Positions 1-5,593 of a DNA stretch of 7,137 nt are shown here, piece by piece. Position numbers and translations under genes: made by a program. The stretch's first letter is position 1. The number at the start of each line of letters is the position of its first letter. The notes under the pieces are model-generated. The model had not been told where the DNA came from and searched no databases. It worked only from the letters and a program-made list of their open reading frames with translations. This DNA is from Planctomycetaceae bacterium (lineage in GTDB: Bacteria > Planctomycetota > Planctomycetia > Pirellulales > Thermoguttaceae). The DNA lies in contig JAIRYX010000108.1 of the NCBI GenBank assembly GCA_031267635.1, positions 1 through 7,137 on the forward strand, read 5' to 3'.

Positions 1-681
1 ATCATTTTCCGACGAGTTACCCAAACTAACTTGCAATGTTACATTTCCCGTAAAATATCCTTGTGCAACAGGCAACGTAATTTGAGTTTTTGTTTCACCG
101 GGCTGAAATGTTACCGTACACCATCGCAATACCAAATCAGACACCAACCCCGGTATAATCGTTGTTGTACCGTCCGGTTGTTGAATCGTCCAGTTATGTG
201 AGTAAATAATACGAAACCATACAGTTACGTCAAGAGAACGGTCAGATGCATGTGAATCGTTTCGTTCCAATTCAAAACTGGCATTTTGAAGAATGTTGCC
301 GTCAGGCGTTGCAATTCCGTCATGAACTTTTGTAATATTGACGATAGGTAATTGTTGTTCTTCCGCAACGATGGAATTTAATGAATTGGCAACATTTTCA
401 GTTTCGGACGCCGTACTAATGTCATCTACTGCAACACTGTCCGGCACAATCGCAATTTCCGAATGACGTATTGCCGGAGATGCATCGGACGATGGTTGTG
501 TTGCGATATATGCCGGAATTTCGGCAAAATTCAATAAAGATTCATAAGAAAGTTGGTTTCCATCAATTTGTATCTCGTCCAGATTTGGCGACGAGACGGA
601 CAACAAAAAGCGGTTTTCCAGTGTTTCAACACGTAGAAAACGTGTGTGTGATGTGTTGTCATGTTTTCTCGATTTTTTCAT
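1..681 (-). CDS. LEPR-XLL motif exported/surface protein, 5' part only (partial)
   Basis: This reading frame starts at ATG 681-679 and stays open for 227 codons to the left edge, so only the N-terminal part is visible. An AGGTG ribosome binding site lies four bases upstream (690-686), which supports the start. Residues 17-28 read RVETLENRFLLS, matching the planctomycete LEPR-XLL motif (consensus LExRxLLS) found at the N terminus of very large exported proteins; its exact role is not settled. Residues about 30-110 are low in motifs and rich in S, E, I and A, like a linker. Residues about 134-220 look like a Calx-beta repeat: alternating beta-strand patterns, then TVTFQPGETKTQITLPV at 189-205 and GNVTLQVSL at 212-220. 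Such domains bind calcium or serve as adhesion modules in known families. The protein is inferred to be an extracellular or cell-surface protein of unknown specific function. The frame and the motif are secure; the domain name is less so. Confidence 0.85.
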   Translation of the reverse strand, partial: MKKSRKHDNTSHTRFLRVETLENRFLLSVSSPNLDEIQIDGNQLSYESLLNFAEIPAYIATQPSSDASPAIRHSEIAIVPDSVAVDDISTASETENVANSLNSIVAEEQQLPIVNITKVHDGIATPDGNILQNASFELERNDSHASDRSLDVTVWFRIIYSHNWTIQQPDGTTTIIPGLVSDLVLRWCTVTFQPGETKTQITLPVAQGYFTGNVTLQVSLGNSSEND

Positions 682-716
682 TTTTCACCTGTCTAGTACA
701 AAGTCAAAAATTGTGC

Positions 717-734
717 TACTGTAAATTTACCGTA
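717..734. promoter_or_regulatory. Near-perfect 18-bp dyad upstream of the LEPR-XLL gene
   Basis: The stretch TACTGTAAATTTACCGTA is a palindrome with one mismatched pair; its core GTAAATTTAC (721-730) is perfect. It sits 36 to 53 bases upstream of the ATG of the leftmost reverse-strand gene, where an operator or activator site would lie. Its right edge overlaps the start of a GTAACTATTCAG repeat. It could equally be part of that repeat or chance in AT-rich DNA. No regulator is visible nearby. Confidence 0.3.
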
Positions 735-770
735 ACTATTCAGTCGCTCAAACCAAATAAATCCGCACGG
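732..770. repeat. Dispersed repeat family 1 (GTAACTATTCAG), copy A
   Basis: GTAACTATTCAG at 732-743 is followed by a tract ending in AAATAAATCCG. Positions 736-770 match 6950-6984 at 31 of 35 bases in the same orientation. The first 12 bases also recur exactly at 4346-4357. All copies lie between genes. No open frame covers both long copies, so this is a DNA- or RNA-level repeat, not a shared protein domain. Confidence 0.7.
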
Positions 771-926
771 GGTAATAATCTTAATGACGATATCTCCATT
801 GACTGGTTATCCGAAAGATTTTACTATGACCAACAAAACCCCCAAACTCGCCACTATTTTTTAGATGATGGATTGTTACCCAAAACTCAAGCGCAATGAG
901 TATATCACACCTCCTATTAGACATAA

Positions 927-944
927 GTTGTTAGAGATTCCCTT
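927..944 (-). repeat. Dispersed repeat family 3 (AAGGGAAYTTCTAAAAAC), degenerate copy behind apbE
   Basis: On the reverse strand these bases read AAGGGAATCTCTAACAAC, matching 16 of 18 bases of the motif at 6801-6818 on the forward strand. It begins only three bases past the apbE stop codon, just as the 6801 copy begins within the stop codon of the dehydrogenase gene. It may be a 3'-end-associated repeat, or the remaining arm of an element whose second arm is lost. Confidence 0.45.
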
Positions 945-947
945 TAT

Positions 948-2189
948 TCAATTTACCGTTAATATCTGCGGCTGCGGGCGTTCGTCCTCTGAACCGCCAA
1001 ACCATGATGTGACGCTTTCCCACCATGTTTTTTTAATTAGCGGACGCTCTTCGCAAACCGCGTCGGACTTGACTATTCGTAACGGCTCGTCCTGGTTACC
1101 TGTCCGCAATACATAAATCACCGGAATTTTATGCTGATTCGCAATTTCAATACCGCGTTCAGTTTCTAATAAAAAGAATCCGGTTGCCAATGCGTCGGCT
1201 TGTGCGCAATTGGACGCAATGACTGATACGGAGCCGATTTCCTCGTTGCCATTGATATTGGATAGCGATGTTTTTTTTGCCTCGCCGGAAATCGGATCAA
1301 TAATATGTGTGTAATGCTGACCTGCAATTTCCGTGAAATTTTGCGAATCGCCGCTTGTTGCCATCGCATGATCTTTCAAGTTTACCGGCGCAAAAACTTG
1401 CAACATCTGAAATTGCACTCGCGGAAACGGGACTTCGATTCCAATAAGCCAAGAATGCATTTCGTGCGTTTGACGGTCGGTTTTGTAACCGCGCGTGCGA
1501 GTTTCACCGCCCACTTCAATCAAATAATTCACATATCCGTGTTTTTCCAGCACCGCCGCGACACGATCCACAGCGTAACCTTTCGCAATGCCGGAAAGGT
1601 CAATCTGAAGTTCCTCCACCGTTTTTTTTAACGCGGGCGGATTTTCCTGAAATTCGAGTTTGTCCAATCCCGACTTACTCTGCATCAAAGCAATATCAGC
1701 GGGCGACGGCAGATTGGTAAGTGTGTGTTTGTGCGGACCAAATCCCCATAAATCGACTAACGGCGCGATGGTTATGTCGAATTTTTTATCGACAATTTCC
1801 GATACTTCTTTGGATAATTTGACTAATTTCACCAATTCACCAGACACTTCAATCCAATCTGTGGAGAAGTTTTCGTTGAATTTCGTAACTTCCGAGTCTT
1901 TTTTGTAAGTAGACATCAGATAGTCAATTCGTGTCAATTCTTTTTTTATTTCGTCTGAAGTCTTTTCCCATCCGCGGCTTGTGTTTGAAAAAACTTGAAC
2001 GCAATAAGGAATTGTCCCCATCGTTTCGCCGACCGTGCTATAAGGTTTACTTACGAAAAAATGATTTCTGACTCCATAATATGCCAAAGCCACAAAAATC
2101 ACGACGATAATCACTTTCATATAAAGCGGATAAGCGTTTTCATTTGCGGATTGTTTGTCAGCCATTTGTTTTTGAGATTCTTTTGACAT
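948..2189 (-). CDS. apbE: FAD:protein FMN transferase (ApbE family), membrane-anchored
   Basis: ApbE enzymes split FAD and attach the FMN part to a Thr or Ser of extracytoplasmic flavoproteins such as NqrB/C and RnfG subunits, using Mg2+. The 413-residue product has a hydrophobic segment at about 24-42 without a lipobox cysteine, so it is probably a signal anchor that leaves the enzyme outside the cytoplasmic membrane. Family motifs appear in order: MGT (57-59), STYKKDSEVTKFN (93-105), FDITIAPLVDLWGFGP (137-152), IDLSGIAKGYAVD (196-208), YLIEVGGE (222-229), ATSGDSQNF (277-285), HIIDPISG (295-302) and the metal/substrate segment ADALAT (331-336). It is longer than the E. coli enzyme (about 350 residues) because of the N-terminal anchor and a tail from about 380 containing two Trp-rich patches. 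The start follows the upstream gene by 17 bases and has only a weak AAAGAAAA site; M9 is an alternative. No flavin-acceptor protein is visible in the window. Confidence 0.93.
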   Translation of the reverse strand: MSKESQKQMADKQSANENAYPLYMKVIIVVIFVALAYYGVRNHFFVSKPYSTVGETMGTIPYCVQVFSNTSRGWEKTSDEIKKELTRIDYLMSTYKKDSEVTKFNENFSTDWIEVSGELVKLVKLSKEVSEIVDKKFDITIAPLVDLWGFGPHKHTLTNLPSPADIALMQSKSGLDKLEFQENPPALKKTVEELQIDLSGIAKGYAVDRVAAVLEKHGYVNYLIEVGGETRTRGYKTDRQTHEMHSWLIGIEVPFPRVQFQMLQVFAPVNLKDHAMATSGDSQNFTEIAGQHYTHIIDPISGEAKKTSLSNINGNEEIGSVSVIASNCAQADALATGFFLLETERGIEIANQHKIPVIYVLRTGNQDEPLRIVKSDAVCEERPLIKKTWWESVTSWFGGSEDERPQPQILTVN

Positions 2190-2206
2190 AAATAATTATT
2201 TTCTTT

Positions 2207-2758
2207 TTAACCACCGGCGCTTCCGCCTGACGACAGAACAATAAGTATTCCAACAACACCACCAATGATGCTCAATATCCAAATCGCCACTGTGATATAA
2301 TTGAGAATCACGAGAAAATTTGCTAGTCCGCCGCCAAGAAATCGTGGGTCGCCTTTGATTTCGTCACGAACACGCATCGCGGAGGGAATCGCAAACAAAA
2401 CGATGATCGGAATGAAAAACGCAATAATACTGAGTACCAGTGCGTTTTGCAAATCGGGATGCTGAATCGGTCCGTGGCTGAAATCAAGTTTGACTTTTCC
2501 CTTTTTCTTTTTCAAATTTCTGGCATTCGGGCGATTGCCAAATTCGTCGGGAATTGCGGAAAAATCGCGTCGGCTGGAACGAGTCGCCAGCGCGACAAGC
2601 CCGATAGCAAACAGCACGACAATAATATTCCCCATCAACCAAGGAACCGGCAATTCCTCGCCGCCTGTTTTTTCCGCCGCAAAAACATTTGGTTGAAACG
2701 CTTGCAGCAAAATCATCGCCACACCCCAAAACGCCAAAACACGAAAATATTTCATCAT
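2207..2758 (-). CDS. Hypothetical membrane protein, probably co-transcribed with apbE
   Basis: I do not recognise this 183-residue protein. It begins with a signal-like segment: MMKYFR, a hydrophobic stretch to about residue 22, and a possible cleavage site around VFAA (25-28). A membrane helix follows at about 40-59. A basic hydrophilic stretch (about 60-100, with KKKK at 83-86) should be cytoplasmic by the positive-inside rule. Two more hydrophobic segments lie at about 104-125 and 146-176, the latter long and glycine-containing. The protein ends SSGGSAGG. No catalytic motif or flavinylation motif of the DGxTGAT type is visible, so nothing marks it as an ApbE target. It lies 17 bases upstream of apbE on the same strand, which implies one transcript and perhaps a shared envelope role. 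Two adjacent ATGs start the frame; a weak GGTG lies five bases before the first. Confidence 0.8.
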   Translation of the reverse strand: MMKYFRVLAFWGVAMILLQAFQPNVFAAEKTGGEELPVPWLMGNIIVVLFAIGLVALATRSSRRDFSAIPDEFGNRPNARNLKKKKGKVKLDFSHGPIQHPDLQNALVLSIIAFFIPIIVLFAIPSAMRVRDEIKGDPRFLGGGLANFLVILNYITVAIWILSIIGGVVGILIVLSSGGSAGG

Positions 2759-2772
2759 AAAAACACCGATTC

Positions 2773-2801
2773 ATATTAGACCTTTTCTCTAACCCTATCA
2801 A
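2773..2801 (-). promoter_or_regulatory. Possible sigma70-like promoter for the membrane protein-apbE unit
   Basis: On the reverse strand TTGATA (2801-2796) is followed by a 17-base spacer and TAATAT (2778-2773). The -35 matches consensus at five of six bases, the -10 at four. The predicted start point would be only about 8 bases before the ATG at 2758 and would cut into the weak GGTG ribosome site, which counts against it. The hexamers straddle the left inverted repeat of the 2777-2887 element, so the element may have brought part of the promoter. Confidence 0.22.
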
Positions 2802-2887
2802 TAGAGCGAACACTATTCAAAAACAGTTATTTTTGTATTTACCTGTTTTACCTAAACGACCTGATATGAAGTTAGAGAAAAGGTCTA
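2777..2887. repeat. 111-bp element with perfect 17-bp terminal inverted repeats (MITE-like)
   Basis: TAGACCTTTTCTCTAAC at 2777-2793 is the exact reverse complement of 2871-2887. The similarity continues imperfectly inward (GATAGG on one arm, GATATGAA on the other). Both ends begin with TA, consistent with TA-targeted insertion of Tc1/mariner or IS630 type, though TA is also just part of the palindrome. The interior carries a smaller inverted pair (AAAACAG at 2820-2826 with CTGTTTT at 2843-2849) and no convincing coding frame. It lies directly upstream of the membrane protein gene. It could be a non-autonomous mobile element or a large RNA hairpin. Confidence 0.6.
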
Positions 2888-3314
2888 TTTTACTCAAAAC
2901 TGCAAACAGAATATCGAGCATTATTAATGCGCAGATTACGAAACATATGAAATTTAACAACAAATATTTCGAATCTTTATTTCTAAAAGCTTTTGCGTTT
3001 CTTCGTACCTTTCATGGAGAATAATTTTTTGTTTGCCGTTTGAATTTTTATTTCATCACTTAAGTAATGTTTTTCAAAAAACTCATTCCTATCCTTAATT
3101 ATATTGACTTCAAATGCGTACAATTGCAAGAGAAAGCCGTATTTTTTCCCAATTTTTTTATGAATTGTCGGAGATTGTTCGTGCAATTGATTTTTGCTTG
3201 AGTTTTCATTGTATTTTCTAACAGTTTCGATAAAAACAAGAGTAAAATTTAAGGAGATAAGTAACTTTTGCGATTTAAAAAACTTTTTAACTTTTATCTT
3301 TATTTACCTACTAT
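2888..3314. other. AT-rich intergenic spacer with one doubtful small reverse-strand frame
   Basis: This spacer lies between the end of accD and the inverted-repeat element. On the reverse strand a frame stays open from about 3303 to the stop at 2983, about 107 codons, unusually long for such AT-rich sequence. It has no ATG near its start, only a TTG at 3186 (67 codons from there) without a clear ribosome site, and its product is rich in K, N, F and I as expected of translated AT-rich DNA. I do not call it a gene. The palindrome TTAAAAAACTTTTTAA at 3275-3290, 25 bases beyond the accD stop, is all A/T but for one base and a poor terminator. I see no other structure. Confidence 0.4.
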
Positions 3315-4151
3315 TTACTTCCCGCAATAATCAATGGCACGTGCCAGTTCACTTTTGAGGTCGGAGCGGCGAACAATTCGATCAATGAAACCGTGTTCGA
3401 GAAGAAATTCGCTGGTTTGAAAACCTTTCGGAAGTTCTATTCGCAAAGTCGCTTTGATCGTTCGCGGTCCCGCAAAACCAATCAGCGCTCTCGGTTCGGC
3501 AAAAACAAGATCGCCGAGCGACGCGAAACTTGCCGCAACGCCGCCCATTGTCGGGTTTGTGAGCACCGAAATAAAAAGTCCTCCCATTTCGTGGAATCGA
3601 GCCAACGCTGCCGAAACTTTTGCCATTTGCATCAGTGAAAGAATTCCTTCGTGCATTCTTGCGCCGCCGCCGGAACCGGAAATAATGATAAGTGGTAAAT
3701 CTTGTTCGGTCGCGCGTTCGACAGCGCGTGTCAATTTTTCGCCAACTACCGATCCCATGCTTCCCATAATAAAACGCGAATCAGTCACGCCAAACGCAAC
3801 CCGCCTCGCCCGTACTCGTCCCAAACCTGTAACGGTAGCGTCTTTTAGTCCAGTCAGTTTTTGGTCGTCGGCAATCCGTTCTTTATAGCTTTTGCGGTCC
3901 ATAAAATTGATGGGGTCGTCGGAAACCATATCGGCGTCCCATTCCTCGAAAGTTCCTTCGTCAAGAACCTGCTTGATTCGCTCTTGCGCGGAAACATACC
4001 AATGATAATCGCAATCGGGACAAACTCCCATCCGTCGTTCCGCTTCTTTGCGGAAAATCGTCGCCTGGCACCCGGGACAACGCACCCAAAGTCCTTCCGG
4101 CACGCCACGTTTCCGATAAATGACTTCCGTTCCCTGATCGTTTGCTGACAT
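3315..4151 (-). CDS. accD: Acetyl-CoA carboxylase carboxyltransferase subunit beta
   Basis: AccD pairs with AccA in the cytoplasm to move the carboxyl group from biotin on AccB to acetyl-CoA, giving malonyl-CoA, the first committed step of fatty acid synthesis. The 278-residue product has the full family layout. A C4 zinc ribbon is formed by C25, C28, C44 and C47 (CPGC and CPDC). The crotonase-fold core includes GSMGSVVGEKL (130-140), SGSGGGARMHEG (158-169) followed by SLMQMAK, TNPTMGGVAASFA (198-210), LIGFAGPR (223-230) and LPKGFQTSEFLLEHGFID (240-257). It is a little shorter than E. coli AccD (304), the difference lying at the termini. The ATG at 4151 gives the expected short lead to the zinc ribbon; only a weak AAGAAAA site precedes it. 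No accA is adjacent. The next gene on this strand is over 550 bases away, so accD is probably transcribed alone. Confidence 0.96.
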   Translation of the reverse strand: MSANDQGTEVIYRKRGVPEGLWVRCPGCQATIFRKEAERRMGVCPDCDYHWYVSAQERIKQVLDEGTFEEWDADMVSDDPINFMDRKSYKERIADDQKLTGLKDATVTGLGRVRARRVAFGVTDSRFIMGSMGSVVGEKLTRAVERATEQDLPLIIISGSGGGARMHEGILSLMQMAKVSAALARFHEMGGLFISVLTNPTMGGVAASFASLGDLVFAEPRALIGFAGPRTIKATLRIELPKGFQTSEFLLEHGFIDRIVRRSDLKSELARAIDYCGK

Positions 4152-4345
4152 AATTTTCTTATATATTAAAATACTGATTTATTATTGAACAAAAATTCAC
4201 CAACATTGAGCTTTTGGAAACATAAATTTTCTTCGTGAAATTTCGATTTTTAGGGCAGTTCATTATGTCCCCAAAGTTCCTTTTGTCCTTAACGTTATTT
4301 TTAATGAAAGTCGAAATTTAAAGCGATCTGATAAATATAATTTAT

Positions 4346-4435
4346 GTAACTATTCAGTAGGGGCATGTTTTTGATTGGAGTATGCCAAAATTTCGCCTGC
4401 CATCGCCCAAAACCATTACTCTGCTAAATAGTTAC
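4346..4435. repeat. 90-bp palindromic element, repeat family 1, with 15-bp inverted ends
   Basis: GTAACTATTCAGTAG at 4346-4360 pairs with CTGCTAAATAGTTAC at 4421-4435 (13 of 15 bases complementary). The first 12 bases are identical to 732-743, so this is the one copy of the family with two clear ends. Inside, GGCAT (4362-4366) and ATGCC (4382-4386) can form a nested hairpin. The interior has no credible coding frame and does not resemble the interior of the other copies, as in small non-autonomous elements that keep only their ends. A structured RNA is the alternative. Confidence 0.6.
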
Positions 4436-4558
4436 GAATTTATTTTACAACAAGGACAATTTTAATACAATACGGAGGACAAAATTGATAAAAAGTAGAA
4501 TTTCTTTTTTCCAAACAAGCGTTTTTTCCATACATTCCATGACTTTATTTCCGGTCTC

Positions 4559-4587
4559 TTTTCAAAAAGTTTTAGAAATGATACAAT
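4559..4587 (+). promoter_or_regulatory. Candidate ispF promoter with extended -10
   Basis: TTTTCA (4559-4564), a 17-base spacer, then TACAAT (4582-4587). The -10 matches TATAAT at five of six bases and is preceded by TG at the extended -10 position (TGATACAAT). The -35 is weak (four of six). A start near 4594 would leave a leader of about 80 bases before the ispF ATG. This rests on pattern matching only, in AT-rich DNA. Confidence 0.35.
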
Positions 4588-4662
4588 TTTGGTGGAAAAT
4601 ATAAGCCATATTCGATAATGGATGATAAAAGTTTTTTGTTCATTTTGGGAGTAGAATATTTC

Positions 4663-4667
4663 GGGAG
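4663..4667 (+). promoter_or_regulatory. Ribosome binding site of ispF
   Basis: GGGAG lies six bases before the ATG at 4674. It is among the clearest ribosome binding sites in the window and fixes the ispF start, since no other start codon near the conserved N terminus has such a site. Confidence 0.65.
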
Positions 4668-4673
4668 CAGACA

Positions 4674-5228
4674 ATGTTGTCGCAAAGAGTAGGAATCGGT
4701 TTTGACATTCATCGCACAAAAAAAGGATTGGCGATTTTACTTGGCGGCGTGCGGATTCCGAGCGATTTTGCTTTGGAGGGACACAGCGACGCCGATGTGT
4801 TACTACATGCCGTAACAGACGCGTTACTTGGAGCCGCCGGTTTGGGAGATATTGGCGAAATGTTTCCCGATGACGATCCGATGAATCTTGGGCGTGATTC
4901 GGCAGAAATGTTGACGGAAGCATATCAACTTATCAAGAAAAATAATTGGCGTATTGCCAATATTGATTGTACAATTATCGCCGAATCGCCGCGTTTAGGG
5001 CATCATAAATTGGACATTCGCGGACGCATTGCCGAATTACTCAAAGTGAGTTCCGACCGCGTCAACATCAAAGCCAAAACCGCCGAAAAACTCGGAGCCG
5101 TTGGTCGCAACGAAGCCATCGCCGCTCAATGTGTCGTCTTACTCGAACAAAAGCCGGAAACTCGCCCAAAATTACTGGAAATGGCACAAAGCGAAACGCT
5201 TTCTGTTGAATTGCATGATTTGGAATAA
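4674..5228 (+). CDS. ispF: 2-C-methyl-D-erythritol 2,4-cyclodiphosphate synthase
   Basis: IspF is a cytoplasmic trimer of the MEP isoprenoid pathway that cyclises CDP-methylerythritol 2-phosphate, releasing CMP. The 184-residue product shows the family signature: GFDIH at 9-13 with metal ligands D11 and H13, LGGVRIP (23-29), GHSDADVLLHAVTDALLGAAGLGDIG (36-61) with H37 and the third metal ligand H45, FPDDDP (64-69), IIAESPRL (101-108) and KAKTAEKLGAVGRNEAIAA (133-151) with the cytidine-binding TAEKLG part. The usual length is 155-160 residues and the conserved fold ends near LLEQ (156-159). About 25 extra C-terminal residues, charged and possibly helical, have no counterpart I recognise. No ispD or other MEP gene is adjacent. 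The dehydrogenase gene downstream is separated by 365 bases and is probably a separate unit. Confidence 0.97.
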   Translation: MLSQRVGIGFDIHRTKKGLAILLGGVRIPSDFALEGHSDADVLLHAVTDALLGAAGLGDIGEMFPDDDPMNLGRDSAEMLTEAYQLIKKNNWRIANIDCTIIAESPRLGHHKLDIRGRIAELLKVSSDRVNIKAKTAEKLGAVGRNEAIAAQCVVLLEQKPETRPKLLEMAQSETLSVELHDLE

Positions 5229-5253
5229 TAAAGAAAGATAAAAAGTTGTTGCA

Positions 5254-5300
5254 ATGTTATTAACTCATGTTACGCATGAGCGATTAACATTCAAGAAACG
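5254..5300. repeat. Dispersed repeat family 2 (CTCATGTTACGC...), copy A, with hairpin
   Basis: CTCATG (5264-5269) and CATGAG (5275-5280) form a perfect six-pair stem around a five-base loop. A second pair, ATGTTA (5254-5259) with TAACAT (5285-5290), extends it past an internal loop. Positions 5264-5300 recur at 6910-6948 with two substitutions and a two-base insertion. Both copies lie downstream of a gene on the forward strand. This suggests a REP-like palindromic repeat or small element. Confidence 0.65.
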
Positions 5301-5320
5301 AAGCAAGAGTTTTGTTGCCA

Positions 5321-5363
5321 TGAAAGGGCGTCAGCCAAATATCGTTATCCAAGCGCCCTTTCA
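5321..5363. repeat. Strong hairpin: perfect 10-bp inverted repeat
   Basis: TGAAAGGGCG at 5321-5330 pairs perfectly with CGCCCTTTCA at 5354-5363 around a 23-base loop. It is by far the most G+C-rich part of this spacer. No T-run follows on either strand, so it is not a standard intrinsic terminator. It sits 20 bases after a family 2 repeat and may belong to the same composite repeat. Confidence 0.6.
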
Positions 5364-5593
5364 GGGCGAATTGCGAAAAACTGCCTGTCTTCCTTTGGAA
5401 TAGCTAAAAAATTTTTAATGGCTAAAAATAGTGGAATTCAAGCTAATGGATTTTACGCAAATAATTTTCAAAAAATGAGCTGTTGTTCGTTGATTGTTTT
5501 TCTTCGAAAAAGTTATCATTGTACACACTCTAAATAACCAGATTTCGGACTGAATTGACCCTTCTTGTAACACGAGTCAATAAATGATCGTGA

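Larger units (their letters stand above)
4152..4673. other. Divergent spacer between accD and ispF
   Basis: These 522 bases must hold the promoters for both divergent genes. Besides the hairpin element at 4346-4435, there is an inverted pair AAATTTCGA (4238-4246) and TCGAAATTT (4311-4319), 64 bases apart. A candidate ispF promoter lies at 4559-4587. No protein frame here is convincing; a reverse-strand open frame reaching in from within ispF (from 4923 to 4462) is a shadow. The spacer is long for two housekeeping genes. Confidence 0.5.
5229..5593. other. Spacer between ispF and the dehydrogenase gene
   Basis: This 365-base spacer holds two hairpin repeats (5254-5300 and 5321-5363) in its first half. 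The second half is AT-rich with only weak palindromes, such as TTTTTC-TTC-GAAAAA at 5497-5511. I find no small gene and no strong promoter. The first hairpin lies 26 bases past the ispF stop and could help end or stabilise that transcript, but no T-run follows either hairpin. Confidence 0.45.

Noticed and set aside
471..899. Forward 142-codon open frame overlapping the start of the leftmost gene
   Set aside because: Its first half is antisense to the LEPR-XLL gene, which has a motif and ribosome site, and its second half runs through a repeat. No ribosome site or recognisable domain.
781..924. Reverse-strand 47-codon frame (ATG 924) behind apbE, containing a strong AGGAGGTG
   Set aside because: The AGGAGGTG lies inside the frame, not before its ATG, and no ATG or GTG follows it at a useful distance. 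The product resembles nothing I know.
865..1116. Forward 83-codon frame
   Set aside because: Mostly antisense to the apbE C-terminal part, with no ribosome site.
1305..1631. Forward 108-codon frame inside apbE
   Set aside because: Antisense shadow of conserved apbE sequence.
2447..2813. Overlapping frames on both strands over the 183-residue membrane protein gene
   Set aside because: The membrane protein frame has a coherent signal segment, helices and operon spacing; the others show none.
3454..3888. Forward 144-codon frame inside accD
   Set aside because: Antisense shadow of the accD core, whose motifs are unmistakable.
4462..4923. Reverse 153-codon frame covering the ispF start and upstream spacer
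   Set aside because: It opposes conserved ispF sequence including the metal-binding motif, and its spacer part is low-complexity K/F-rich translation.
5321..5363. Hairpin as a rho-independent terminator of ispF
   Set aside because: The stem is strong but no T-run follows on either strand, so I list it as a repeat or hairpin.
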